Below are positions 1-8,191 of a stretch of 64,000 nt of DNA, in pieces; within the stretch, counting starts at the first letter, position 1, and each line of letters begins with the position of its first letter. Under the pieces are notes generated by a model. That model did no database searches and was not told the origin of the DNA. It saw only the letters and a list, made by a program, of their open reading frames with translations. The stretch is from Pedobacter sp. FW305-3-2-15-E-R2A2. GTDB taxonomy: Bacteria > Bacteroidota > Bacteroidia > Sphingobacteriales > Sphingobacteriaceae. Both the position numbers and the translations under genes were made by a program. Location: positions 2,542,001-2,606,000 of the forward strand of contig NZ_CP151803.1 of the NCBI RefSeq assembly GCF_038446955.1. Direction: 5' to 3'.

Positions 1-2
1 AG

Positions 3-851
3 CTGAAAGAACGGATCAATCAGGTGTTCTTTGGGATCCTGGTGCTGAAGGAACAGATCCAGCAGAATGAACTGCTGAAAAAAGACATCCAGCTGGGCAT
101 CAGTAAAACGGCTGCTGCCATTCAAAACGGGATCGCTTTAAAGAGCAGTCTGGACATCCTGCAGGCAGAGTTGCTCAAAGTAAAACAGCGCGGCACGGAG
201 CTGAAGTTTACGCTGAAAGGGTATGCAGATATGCTTGCTCTGTTCATCGGCAGGGAACTGGATGAGCGGACAGATTTTATTAAACCGGAGCCTGTTGTTA
301 AGGCCCTGACAATACTCCGGCCGGAATTGCAGCTATACGATTTACAACGCAGGAGCATGGATGTTCAGGAAAAAATTATCCGCGCTAAAAACATGCCCAG
401 GTTCAACTTATTCTTTCAGGGTGGCCTCGGCAGACCTGCGCTAAATATGTTAAATAATGATTTGGAAACCTTTGCTATAGGTGGTCTTAGATTAAGTTGG
501 TCTTTAGCTGGTCTCTATACCAGAAAAGGAGAGAAGGCGATCCTGGAACTCAACCGTAAAAACATAGATCTGCAAAAGGAAACCTTTCTTTTGAATACGG
601 GGTTTACCCTGAAACAGCAGAATGCAGAGCTCAGTAAATTGGAAGAACTGCTGTCTGCCGACGATGAAATTATTGAACTGAGGACAAGGACAAAGAATAC
701 CTTTTATGCGCAGCTGACGAACGGCGTCATCAATAGCAACGACTACCTGAGAGAGGTCAATGCCGAAGATCAGGCGAGGCAAAACAAGATCCTTCATGAG
801 GTTCAACTGCTCCTTGCCCAATACAGTCAAAAAACAACTACAGGAAATTAA
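3..851 (+). CDS. TolC-like outer membrane efflux protein (5' end outside window)
   Basis: The reading frame is open to the first base, so this is the C-terminal part of a longer protein; the GTG at 24 is an internal valine, not a start. The visible part is helix-rich with heptad-like Leu/Ala spacing and a short Gly-rich strand segment (about residues 125-160) followed by a second long helical stretch, the pattern of the second half of TolC-family outer membrane factors. It lies 18 bp before an HlyD-type adaptor gene and ABC exporter genes on the same strand, so it probably forms the outer membrane exit duct of that pump. The family assignment rests on this pattern and the operon, as the N-terminus is not visible. 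Confidence 0.75.
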   Translation: MKERINQVFFGILVLKEQIQQNELLKKDIQLGISKTAAAIQNGIALKSSLDILQAELLKVKQRGTELKFTLKGYADMLALFIGRELDERTDFIKPEPVVKALTILRPELQLYDLQRRSMDVQEKIIRAKNMPRFNLFFQGGLGRPALNMLNNDLETFAIGGLRLSWSLAGLYTRKGEKAILELNRKNIDLQKETFLLNTGFTLKQQNAELSKLEELLSADDEIIELRTRTKNTFYAQLTNGVINSNDYLREVNAEDQARQNKILHEVQLLLAQYSQKTTTGN

Positions 852-869
852 ATTTCTAAACAGACAGTC

Positions 870-1760
870 ATGAAAACATTTTTATTAGTATCGGCAGGTT
901 TCCTTCTATTGGCTTCCTGTAATGGAAAAAAGACCGTTTCTGACGCATCAGGGACTTTTGAAGGACTGGAAACGATCGTTTCCGCGGAAGCTGCAGGGCG
1001 GATTAATAACCTGAATTTAGAAGAAGGTCAGCTGTTGAAAGCAGGGGATACGCTTGGGCATATCGACAGTGTCCAGCTTTACCTGAAGAAAAAGCAATTG
1101 CAGGCACAGATCAATGCGGTATTGGGAAAGAAGCCCGACATTCCGGCACAGCTGGCTGCTTACCGGGAGCAATTAAAACAGGCGCTGCACGAGCAGGAAA
1201 GGCTGAGCAATCTGGTAAAGGCCGATGCGGCTACTCCGAAACAACTTGACGATGCCCATGCACAGGTCGCCATCATCAGGAAGCAAATTGCCGCGCAGGA
1301 ATCCAGTCTGGGCATTATCTCCAGCGGCCTTAATAAAGAAGCCATGCCACTAACCGCCCAGGTCGAACAATTGAATGATCAGCTCTCGAAAAGTAACCTG
1401 ATTAACCAGGTAAACGGAACAGTGCTGACCAAATATGTGGAGGCCGGTGAAATGGCTGCTGTCGGAAAACCTTTGTATAAAATAGCTGACCTTTCTACGA
1501 TAATTTTGCGGGCTTACTTTACTTCTAACCAGTTGTCGTCGATAAAATTAGGACAGAAAGTTAAAGTGTTGGTTGATGCGGCTGAGGGCCAGTATAAAAC
1601 CTATGAAGGGGTCATCGAATGGATCAGTGCCAAAGCCGAATTTACCCCCAAAACCATCCAGACTAAAGAAGAACGGGCGAACCTGGTTTATGCAGCGAAG
1701 ATTAAGCTGAAGAACGATGGTTATCTGAAAATAGGGATGTATGCGGAGGTCAGTTTATAA
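870..1760 (+). CDS. HlyD/YbhG-type membrane fusion lipoprotein
   Basis: A 296-residue periplasmic adaptor. The N-terminus is a lipoprotein signal with a clear lipobox (L-A-S-C, Cys17), so it is probably anchored by lipid rather than by a transmembrane helix. A barrel-sandwich/biotinyl-lipoyl half follows (about residues 30-65, VSAEAAGRINNLNLEEGQLL), then an alpha-helical hairpin rich in Gln, Ala and Leu (about 70-165). The second lipoyl half (NGTVLTKYVEAGEMAAVGKPLY) and a beta-barrel domain (about 205-296) complete it. This is the usual order of HlyD-family proteins. It sits between a TolC-like gene and two ABC ATPase genes and would bridge the inner-membrane ABC exporter to the outer-membrane duct. 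Confidence 0.88.
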   Translation: MKTFLLVSAGFLLLASCNGKKTVSDASGTFEGLETIVSAEAAGRINNLNLEEGQLLKAGDTLGHIDSVQLYLKKKQLQAQINAVLGKKPDIPAQLAAYREQLKQALHEQERLSNLVKADAATPKQLDDAHAQVAIIRKQIAAQESSLGIISSGLNKEAMPLTAQVEQLNDQLSKSNLINQVNGTVLTKYVEAGEMAAVGKPLYKIADLSTIILRAYFTSNQLSSIKLGQKVKVLVDAAEGQYKTYEGVIEWISAKAEFTPKTIQTKEERANLVYAAKIKLKNDGYLKIGMYAEVSL

Positions 1761-1768
1761 GCAAGGTT

Positions 1769-2689
1769 ATGGAAAGTTTATATGCCATTGAGCTTCGTAA
1801 AATCACTAAAACCTACGGCAAAGAAAAGCAGGTAGCAGTAGATGAGGTTTCCTTTCATGTCAATAAAGGGGAGTTGTTCGGATTGATCGGACCAGATGGG
1901 GCAGGTAAGACGAGTGTTTTCAGAATCCTGACCACGCTGTTGCTGGCAGAGCAGGGCGAGGCCTGGGTGGAAGGCTTTGAAGTCAGAAAAGATTATCGGG
2001 AGATCCGGAAGATCGTAGGCTATATGCCGGGAAAGTTCTCCCTCTATCCGGACCTTACGGTGGAAGAGAACCTGAACTTTTTTGCGACGGTTTTTGATAC
2101 TACGGTGGTAGAAAATTACGAGCTGATTAAAGACATCTATGTTCAGATTGAGCCTTTTAAAGCCCGTAGGGCTGGAAAGCTTTCCGGTGGAATGAAACAA
2201 AAGCTGGCCCTATGTTGCGCGTTGATCCATAAACCAAAGGTCTTGTTTTTAGATGAACCGACCACAGGAGTAGATCCGGTATCGAGAAAGGAATTCTGGG
2301 ATATGCTCAGAAAGTTGAAAATGCAGGGGATCAGCATCATCGTATCTACGCCTTACATGGACGAAGCATCGCTCTGCGACCGGATTGCGCTCATTCAGCA
2401 TGGCGAAATCTTGTCTGTTGATACACCGGAAAACATGATAAAGAACTATCCTGAGCAACTTTATGCGATAAAGGCAAATCAAATGTACCTGCTCCTGAAA
2501 TCACTCAGGAAATATCCTGAGGTGCTGGATTGTTATGCTTTTGGGGAATATGCTCATGTTTCTTTCAAAAATGCTTTTGAAGCCGACCCGCTGGAAGCTT
2601 ACCTCAGGAAAGAAGGTTTATCAGAGATAGAAATGAAGCCTGCAACGGCCAGTATCGAGGATTGTTTTATCAAACTATTGAAACCCTAA
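1769..2689 (+). CDS. ABC exporter ATPase 1 (YbhF N-half-like, H-loop His replaced)
   Basis: A 306-residue nucleotide-binding subunit. Walker A (GPDGAGKTS, residues 41-49), an intact signature (LSGGMKQKL, about 140) and Walker B (VLFLDEPTTGVDP, about 160) are all visible. The switch/H-loop reads STPYMDEA, so the usual His is Pro. A C-terminal extension of about 90 residues follows, as in drug-export ABC ATPases. With the next gene it corresponds to the two halves of the fused ATPase YbhF of Escherichia coli, here split into separate cistrons 4 bp apart. The pair probably powers export by the two ABC-2 permeases downstream. The substrate cannot be read from sequence. Confidence 0.9.
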   Translation: MESLYAIELRKITKTYGKEKQVAVDEVSFHVNKGELFGLIGPDGAGKTSVFRILTTLLLAEQGEAWVEGFEVRKDYREIRKIVGYMPGKFSLYPDLTVEENLNFFATVFDTTVVENYELIKDIYVQIEPFKARRAGKLSGGMKQKLALCCALIHKPKVLFLDEPTTGVDPVSRKEFWDMLRKLKMQGISIIVSTPYMDEASLCDRIALIQHGEILSVDTPENMIKNYPEQLYAIKANQMYLLLKSLRKYPEVLDCYAFGEYAHVSFKNAFEADPLEAYLRKEGLSEIEMKPATASIEDCFIKLLKP

Positions 2690-2693
2690 TGAA

Positions 2694-3434
2694 ATGAAGG
2701 AAATCGTCATCAAAACAGATCGGCTCAGTAAGCGCTTCGGCGACTTCATCGCGGTGAATGAAATTAGCTTTGAGGTGCAAAAAGGAGAGATATTTGGCTT
2801 TCTGGGTGCCAATGGTGCAGGGAAAACAACAGCCATGCGGATGCTCTGCGGGCTTTCCATTCCTTCTTCCGGAAAGGCGGAAGTTGCAGGTTTCGAGGTG
2901 TATAAGCAAACAGAGCAGATCAAAAGAAACATTGGCTATATGAGTCAGAAGTTCTCTTTATACGAAGACCTGACGGTATTGGAGAACCTTAGCTTTTTTG
3001 CTGGCATTTACGGTTTGACTAATAAAGAGATCAGGGAGAAAAGTGAGGCATTAATTGAACAGCTGGGCCTGAAAAAGGAAGCAAAGAAACTGGTGGCCGG
3101 ATTGCCCCTGGGATGGAAGCAAAAGCTTTCTTTCTCCGTTGCGGTATTACATCAGCCAAAGATTGTGTTTCTTGACGAGCCTACCGGAGGGGTGGACCCT
3201 GTTACCCGACGACAGTTCTGGGACCTGATCTACGAGGCTTCAGCGAAAGGGATTACCATTTTTGTGACGACGCATTATATGGACGAAGCAGAATATTGCG
3301 ACCGGGTGTCTATCATGGTCGACGGAAGGATTGCTGCGCTGGATAGCCCTTCAAAGCTCAAAACCCAATTTAAGGCAGGCACAATGGACGAAGTTTTTTA
3401 CCAGCTGGCCAGAGGAGCCAAACGAAGCGATTAA
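2694..3434 (+). CDS. ABC exporter ATPase 2 (YbhF C-half-like, degenerate signature)
   Basis: A 246-residue nucleotide-binding subunit. Walker A (GANGAGKTT, residues 38-46), Walker B (IVFLDEPTGGVDP) and the H-loop (TTHYMDEAEYCD) are intact. The ABC signature is degenerate: GLPLGWKQKLSF stands where LSGGxxQ is expected. This mirrors the preceding ATPase, which has a good signature but no H-loop His. A heterodimer of the two would have one complete and one incomplete ATP site. It starts 4 bp after the first ATPase and is followed after 12 bp by the permeases, so all are almost certainly co-translated parts of one exporter. Confidence 0.9.
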   Translation: MKEIVIKTDRLSKRFGDFIAVNEISFEVQKGEIFGFLGANGAGKTTAMRMLCGLSIPSSGKAEVAGFEVYKQTEQIKRNIGYMSQKFSLYEDLTVLENLSFFAGIYGLTNKEIREKSEALIEQLGLKKEAKKLVAGLPLGWKQKLSFSVAVLHQPKIVFLDEPTGGVDPVTRRQFWDLIYEASAKGITIFVTTHYMDEAEYCDRVSIMVDGRIAALDSPSKLKTQFKAGTMDEVFYQLARGAKRSD

Positions 3435-3446
3435 AACCCTAAGATC

Positions 3447-4553
3447 ATGAAACAGTTTGTAAATTTTGTAAGGAAGGAATTTTTCCATGTGATGAGGGAC
3501 AGAAAAACGTTGCTCATTTTATTCGGGATGCCGGTGGCGCAGATCCTGATCTTTGGTTTTGCGCTGACCAATGAGGTGAAGAATTCCAAGCTCATCGTCT
3601 TTGACCAGGCAAAAGATCCTGCTTCACAGGAAATCATCACCAAAATCGAAGCGAGCAGGTATTTTGAGGTGGAAAGAGCGGTGATGAACCGGCAGCAAAT
3701 GGAAGCAGCCTTCAGACAGGGGAAAATCAAAATGGCCATTGTCTTTCCGGCGGGCTTCCATGCATCACTGCTGCATGAGCATAAAGCACAGGTCCAGGTC
3801 ATTGCTGATGCTTCCGATCCCAATACGGCAAATATGCTGACCAATTACCTCTCTGCAATTGTCATGGACTATCAAAATGCGCTGAGCAAAAACCTGGTGC
3901 TGCCGTACCGGATTGTTCCGGAGGTCAGGATGCTGTACAATCCTCAACTCAAAGGGGCGCCGAATTTCGTTCCGGGGGTAATGGCTCTGGTCCTGATGCT
4001 GGTCTGCGTGATGATGACGGCCATCTCTATTGTGAAGGAAAAAGAGACAGGAACGATGGAAGTATTGCTGGTTTCTCCATTTAAGCCGATCCTGGTGATC
4101 ATTTCCAAAGCGGTCCCTTATCTGATCCTTTCTTTGGTGAATGTGGCTTCCATTCTTTTGTTGAGCGTATTTGTGCTGGAGCTTCCGGTGAACGGAAGCG
4201 TCCTGTTGCTCTTCGGGGAAAGTATCCTATTTATCATTACCTGCCTTACAGTAGGGATTTTCATTTCTGTGAAAACCGACTCTCAACAGGTGGCCATGCT
4301 GATCTCTCTGATGGGCATGTTGTTGCCTACGGTGCTGTTTAGCGGTTTTATGTTTCCCATTGAAAATATGCCGCTCCCTTTACAATTGTTTTCAAATATC
4401 GTTCCGGCGAAATGGTTTTACCTCATCGTGAAATCAATCATGATCAAAGGGCTTGGCTTTGAAGCCATCTGGAAAGAAACATTAATCCTGGCAGGCATTA
4501 CTGTTGTTTTGGGCTTGATCAGTTTAAAAAGTTTTAAAATCCGACTGTCATGA
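3447..4553 (+). CDS. ABC-2 type permease (YbhS/YhhJ-like), first
   Basis: A 368-residue inner-membrane permease with ABC-2 layout. One N-terminal transmembrane helix (about residues 22-42) is followed by a large extracytoplasmic domain (about 45-170) and then five C-terminal helices (about 175-365). The family motif VKEKETGTMEVLLVSPFKP, the cytoplasmic coupling segment of the YhhJ/YbhR family, is clear near residue 195-215. The last four bases overlap the start of the next permease (ATGA at 4550-4553), indicating translational coupling. It probably pairs with the following gene as a heterodimeric export channel. Confidence 0.9.
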   Translation: MKQFVNFVRKEFFHVMRDRKTLLILFGMPVAQILIFGFALTNEVKNSKLIVFDQAKDPASQEIITKIEASRYFEVERAVMNRQQMEAAFRQGKIKMAIVFPAGFHASLLHEHKAQVQVIADASDPNTANMLTNYLSAIVMDYQNALSKNLVLPYRIVPEVRMLYNPQLKGAPNFVPGVMALVLMLVCVMMTAISIVKEKETGTMEVLLVSPFKPILVIISKAVPYLILSLVNVASILLLSVFVLELPVNGSVLLLFGESILFIITCLTVGIFISVKTDSQQVAMLISLMGMLLPTVLFSGFMFPIENMPLPLQLFSNIVPAKWFYLIVKSIMIKGLGFEAIWKETLILAGITVVLGLISLKSFKIRLS

Positions 4554-5668
4554 GAACGATTAGATTCCTGCTTCAAAAAGAATTCAGACAGATTTTCCGC
4601 AACCGCGCGATTTTGCTCCTGATCGGGGTGATGCCGGTCATGCAATTGCTGATCCTTCCCCTGGCGGCAAATTATGAAGTGAAGAACATCAACCTCTCTG
4701 TAGTGGACCATGATCATTCCAGTTATGCTCAGAAACTGATTGCCAAGGTCACTGCCTCCGGATATTTTAAGCTCAGAGGCTATGGGGCTTCGTTTAAGGA
4801 AGAATTGAAGAAGATTGAGTCAGATCGGTCAGATTTAATTTTGGAGATCCCTGAGGGCTTTGAACGCAAGCTCATCCGTGAAGACCAACAGCAATTGTTT
4901 ATCGCGGTAAATGCGATCAATGGGGTGAAGGCAAATCTGGGGGGAGCTTACCTGACGAGCATTATCAAAGACTTTAACGACGAAATTCGGATAGGGCTGC
5001 TGCCCACAGCGCGCTTCAATCCGGGACCAGTCATCGAAATTACTGCTTCCAACTGGTATAATCCGCTGATGGAATACCGGTTTTATATGGTTCCGGGAAT
5101 CCTGGCCATTCTGGTGACGATGATTGGTGGTTTTCTTTCTGCTTTGAACATCGTGAAAGAGAAAGAGTTTGGGACGATCGAACAAATCAATGTAACACCC
5201 ATCAAAAAACATCATTTTATCCTTGGAAAACTCATTCCTTTCTGGGTCCTCGGAAACATCGTCTTTAGTCTGGGACTACTGGTGGCCTGGCTGGTCTATG
5301 GCATCATCCCGGTAGGAAGTCTTTTTGTGTTATATGGTTTTTTAGCGGTTTATCTCCTGGCGATCCTGGGTTTTGGACTGCTCATCTCCACTTTTTGTGA
5401 TACGCAGCAACAGGCGATGTTTATCATGTTCTTTTTCATGATGGTCTTTATTTTGATGGGTGGCTTGTTTACTTCCATAGACAGCATGCCGGACTGGGCG
5501 AAGCTGGTGTCCAGCTTTAATCCGGTCAGTTACCTCATTGAGGTGATGAGAATGGTGATTCTTAAGGGGAGTAGTTGGAAAGACGTATGGCCTCAGTTTG
5601 GGATTATTGCTTTATTTGCTGTCTTGCTAAATACTTATGCCATCATCAATTATAAAAAGACGAGTTAG
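4550..5668 (+). CDS. ABC-2 type permease (YbhR-like), second
   Basis: A 372-residue paralogue of the preceding permease with the same order: N-terminal helix (GVMPVMQLLILPLAA), soluble extracytoplasmic domain, then five helices. The coupling motif reads VKEKEFGTIEQINVTPIKK. Having two different permeases and two different ATPases implies an all-heteromeric exporter, as in the YbhGFSR-type systems. It is the last gene of the operon: a short hairpin with a trailing T run follows at 5682-5703, and the next gene has its own -7 element. Confidence 0.9.
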   Translation: MRTIRFLLQKEFRQIFRNRAILLLIGVMPVMQLLILPLAANYEVKNINLSVVDHDHSSYAQKLIAKVTASGYFKLRGYGASFKEELKKIESDRSDLILEIPEGFERKLIREDQQQLFIAVNAINGVKANLGGAYLTSIIKDFNDEIRIGLLPTARFNPGPVIEITASNWYNPLMEYRFYMVPGILAILVTMIGGFLSALNIVKEKEFGTIEQINVTPIKKHHFILGKLIPFWVLGNIVFSLGLLVAWLVYGIIPVGSLFVLYGFLAVYLLAILGFGLLISTFCDTQQQAMFIMFFFMMVFILMGGLFTSIDSMPDWAKLVSSFNPVSYLIEVMRMVILKGSSWKDVWPQFGIIALFAVLLNTYAIINYKKTS

Positions 5669-5681
5669 CACGTTTTTTGAC

Positions 5682-5703
5682 AATCAACTGGATAAGTTGA
5701 TTT
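5682..5703 (+). terminator. Short hairpin after the ABC exporter operon
   Basis: Arms AATCAACT (5682-5689) and AGTTGATT (5695-5702) form an 8-bp perfect stem with a 5-nt loop, ending in a short T run. It lies just after the last permease stop and before the -7 element of the next gene. The stem is A/T-rich, so it would be a weak terminator. Confidence 0.4.
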
Positions 5704-5713
5704 TCGAAATATT

Positions 5714-5721
5714 TAGCTTTG
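5714..5721 (+). promoter_or_regulatory. Bacteroidota -7 element TAGCTTTG
   Basis: TAGCTTTG matches the Bacteroidota -7 consensus TAnnTTTG, 25 bp before the ATG at 5746. No TTTG lies at the usual 19-21 bp upstream, so only half the promoter is visible. It favours the ATG at 5746 over the in-frame TTG at 5719, which would fall inside this element. Confidence 0.4.
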
Positions 5722-5745
5722 CATGATATCTTAATAATCACTTTT

Positions 5746-6318
5746 ATGAAACATATTAGCGTAATCGGCAGACTGGTGGTGATGTTGATGTTATTCGGTT
5801 CATTCTCTTCTGCTGTTGCTCAGACTGCTGATAAGAGTGATCCTTCTCCCTTGAAATTTCCCACACCAAAAGGTATAAAAAACCAATTATTTTACCTGCA
5901 AAGAGATCCCAATACGAATACCATCATTTGCGAACTTAATGTAGAAGCAAACGGAGAGGTGAACAGGAAAGAACCTATTCTCGTGTATTGGCTGCGTTAT
6001 GGCGAAAAAGGAGAGAAGAAAGACCTGAGCTACATTCAAAGAAAATTCGCTTATGGGATTCAGGCTAAGGAAATTGGTAAGGATCAGTTTGAACTTCGTT
6101 TTGTTTCTCATAAAAAGATTCCAATGTACCTGATGGAATCAAAAGATGACCATAAGTTTCATGTCTATGTGACGGTGAATAACAAGAAAATTGAACTGGA
6201 TAAGATCTTTTTAAGGATTGAAGGCGGTTCATTCTGGTTGCCAAACGTGAAGTATGTGGAACTGACAGGAACAAATACGTCCAATAATACCAAGATCATA
6301 GAGAGAATTAAAGTCTAA
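5746..6318 (+). CDS. Secreted DUF4833-like protein
   Basis: A 190-residue protein read from the ATG at 5746. An in-frame TTG at 5719 is possible but sits inside the -7 element. An N-terminal signal peptide (basic start, hydrophobic VVMLMLFGSFSSAVA, then AQ) predicts export. The mature part is a compact beta-rich domain with the segment FPTPKGIKNQLFYLQRDPNT and an alternating charged/hydrophobic pattern to the end. I recall this as the DUF4833 type common in Bacteroidota, but the assignment is from memory. It stands alone between the ABC exporter operon and a small membrane protein gene. Its function is unknown. Confidence 0.7.
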   Translation: MKHISVIGRLVVMLMLFGSFSSAVAQTADKSDPSPLKFPTPKGIKNQLFYLQRDPNTNTIICELNVEANGEVNRKEPILVYWLRYGEKGEKKDLSYIQRKFAYGIQAKEIGKDQFELRFVSHKKIPMYLMESKDDHKFHVYVTVNNKKIELDKIFLRIEGGSFWLPNVKYVELTGTNTSNNTKIIERIKV

Positions 6319-6438
6319 GCGAAACGCCTGAGTTTTCTACCGATATTTTTATTCCATTTACCGACGCTATTCGGCCGTATGGCCCCTCAGGGATTGCTTT
6401 GCCTTGATATACGCGCTAGTTTTGAAGAAAAAAAAGTC

Positions 6439-6834
6439 ATGGAAACCTTAGCTAAAAACAACAAATTCAATCGTCATATCATTGCAGGTGTTATTGTCAC
6501 CGCTCTTGGACTGCTCATAATGCTCGATAATCTTGGTCTTAACATTCCACATTGGATCCTTTCCTGGCATACCGTAATGCTTGGGATTGGTTTACTGATC
6601 GGTTACCGCAAAGACTTTAAGGTTTCCGGTTGGCTGGTATTGGTGATCATCGGTGGAGTTTATACGTTAAAGGACATTGCCTTTTTCGACCTTTCCAGAT
6701 TTACCAGTGCGTTGGTCCTGATCGGATTGGGAGCTTATCTGCTCTTAAAACCAAATAAGAAACCTGCATTTTGGGACTTCAGTGATAAAAAGCCGTCGAT
6801 TTTGGAAATAAGAACGCGGAGTAAAAGAAGCTAA
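6439..6834 (+). CDS. Small membrane protein, LiaF/DUF5668-like transmembrane domain
   Basis: A 131-residue protein from the ATG at 6439, chosen because an A/G-rich ribosome-loading stretch (6423-6435) lies just before it and translation from there gives a sensible N-terminus (METLAKNNKFNRHI). An upstream in-frame ATG at 6379 would add 20 unlikely residues. Four closely spaced hydrophobic helices are seen (IIAGVIVTALGLLIMLDNLGL; TVMLGIGLLIGY; WLVLVIIGGVYTL; FTSALVLIGLGAYLLL) and then a short charged tail. This is the membrane module found in LiaI/LiaF-type envelope-stress proteins, here without the C-terminal soluble domain. Function is inferred only from fold class. Confidence 0.7.
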   Translation: METLAKNNKFNRHIIAGVIVTALGLLIMLDNLGLNIPHWILSWHTVMLGIGLLIGYRKDFKVSGWLVLVIIGGVYTLKDIAFFDLSRFTSALVLIGLGAYLLLKPNKKPAFWDFSDKKPSILEIRTRSKRS

Positions 6835-6850
6835 CTCCTTCGTTCCTCCT

Positions 6851-6984
6851 TCGACTACCACAGTTAACTGGAACGTCCCACGGACATACCTGGAACGTAT
6901 CAGGAACGTCTTTTCGATTGAAAAGACGTTCCTGATATATTTTTGATATGTATTTGGTGTATTCCGGTTAACTGTGGTAGTCGA
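6851..6984. repeat. Nested palindrome (MITE/REP-like structure)
   Basis: Outer arms at 6851-6871 and 6964-6984 are inverted copies with 20 of 21 positions matching. Inside them is a perfect 18-bp stem (6898-6915 with 6920-6937, loop GATT) followed by a T-rich stretch. The motif GGAACGT occurs three times on the + strand (near 6870, 6892, 6903) and once inverted. The whole 134-bp unit could fold on either strand. It has no coding frame that looks real and no obvious target-site duplication. It could be a non-autonomous mobile element, a REP doublet or a structured RNA. Confidence 0.6.
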
Positions 6985-7027
6985 ATGACAATACTGTTGT
7001 AATGTCATTTGGAATGGAGTTGAACTC

Positions 7028-7062
7028 AAAAAAAACGCCCTGCAGGTATGGTCCTGCAAGGC
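7028..7062 (-). terminator. Rho-independent terminator on the minus strand without an adjacent minus-strand gene
   Basis: Arms at 7037-7046 (GCCCTGCAGG) and 7053-7062 (CCTGCAAGGC) form a 10-bp stem with one mismatch. Read on the minus strand the stem is followed by G and then eight T (7035-7028), a textbook intrinsic terminator. On the plus strand the A run precedes the hairpin, so it works poorly that way. The only minus-strand genes upstream are those of the operon ending at 8192. Confidence 0.6.
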
Positions 7063-7296
7063 ATCACTATTAAACCCCCCGGTATAATATTCCTGATTTC
7101 TCTAAAAAACCTTTTTATTTTAAACGCAAGGTTAAATTAGTCAAAAACAACTGAACAAATGACTTTTATTGATGTTCATTTTTATTCATTTTTTTATGAC
7201 CGGATAAACCATTGAGAAAAACGAATTACGTTTAAGTGTTGTGGTTTTAAAATAAAATTGCAAAATTTATACAAACTAACCAAATAAAATCATTAT

Positions 7297-8181
7297 ATGA
7301 ATAAAAAGTGTTTGATTGCCCTATTTGCCGGATTGGCATTTAGCGCTTGCGAAAAAGGAATTACGGGTAATGTCGGATTAAATGAGCTGCCCCTTAAAAA
7401 ATCTGAACTGCATACTGAGGTGCTGGTGCCGGGAGTAAGCCTAAAGGCTGATGGTCCGGGTGGAACGTATAGCCTGATCAATAGTGTTTTGGGAGGGAAT
7501 GCTTGTGAAGTCCCGGACTGTGTTCATGCTCAGGACCACATAACCGAAGTATTTGACAGTAACTTAAACACGAATGTGTTCGTTTTCTCGGCACATGTTA
7601 GCCCGGATAACGACCGTTGTCAGAATTTTGACCGCCAGCGTACAGAAATAAAAACTTATGGTGCTTCTCCGGACCATCTTAAAGCAACCAATGGGGAGAC
7701 GGTAACTTATCGCTGGAAATTTAAACTGGATGCCGGTTTTCAGGCTTCTTCGAGTTTTACCCATCTGCACCAGATTAAAGCAGTAGATGGGGATGATTCA
7801 ATTCCTCTGATTACCCTTTCTGCACGTTATGGTGCCAATAATACCGATAAGATAGAGTTGATCCATGTAAATTCTTCAGGAACGACCACAAAGGTGAAGC
7901 TTGCCAATCTGTCGCTGTTCCTGGGAAACTGGGTGGAGGTCGTGGAGAAAATTACCTTTGGAAGCAATGGTAAATATGATATTTCTGTTAAAAAAATAAG
8001 CGATGGTACAGTGTTGCTGGCTTATAACAATACGAATATGGATTTATGGCGTACAGGAGCTTCGTTTTGCCGGCCAAAATGGGGGATATATCGCAGCTTA
8101 AATAATGCGGTACGGTTAAGGGACGAGGAAGTTCGTTTTGCCGATTTCTGTATTGCTGAAGGAGCGGCGGTGTGTCAGTAA
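7297..8181 (+). CDS. Lipoprotein with concanavalin-A-like fold, probable polysaccharide lyase
   Basis: A 294-residue protein with an SpII signal (F-S-A-C, Cys18) and then a beta-rich domain. Features resemble jelly-roll polysaccharide lyases (PL7/PL20 type): an RTE motif (FDRQRTEIKTYG, about residue 110), a central strand with HLHQIKAVDGDDS (about 155), and a late KWGIYRSL segment (about 268). Two Cys pairs (CEVPDCVH early, FC/C late) suggest an extracytoplasmic oxidised protein. It is not in a polysaccharide-utilisation locus with SusC/D here; it stands alone and converges on the response-regulator gene 10 bp away. The lyase activity and substrate are inference; it may be only a carbohydrate-binding homologue. 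Confidence 0.6.
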   Translation: MNKKCLIALFAGLAFSACEKGITGNVGLNELPLKKSELHTEVLVPGVSLKADGPGGTYSLINSVLGGNACEVPDCVHAQDHITEVFDSNLNTNVFVFSAHVSPDNDRCQNFDRQRTEIKTYGASPDHLKATNGETVTYRWKFKLDAGFQASSSFTHLHQIKAVDGDDSIPLITLSARYGANNTDKIELIHVNSSGTTTKVKLANLSLFLGNWVEVVEKITFGSNGKYDISVKKISDGTVLLAYNNTNMDLWRTGASFCRPKWGIYRSLNNAVRLRDEEVRFADFCIAEGAAVCQ

Positions 8182-8191
8182 CGATGCATCC

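Noticed and set aside
5719..5745. TTG start for the DUF4833-like protein
   Set aside because: It lies within the TAGCTTTG -7 element, and ATG 5746 gives a proper signal peptide.
6745..7059. Minus-strand frame of 104 codons
   Set aside because: It runs through the nested palindrome, the terminator and the 3' end of a real gene; its composition does not look like protein.
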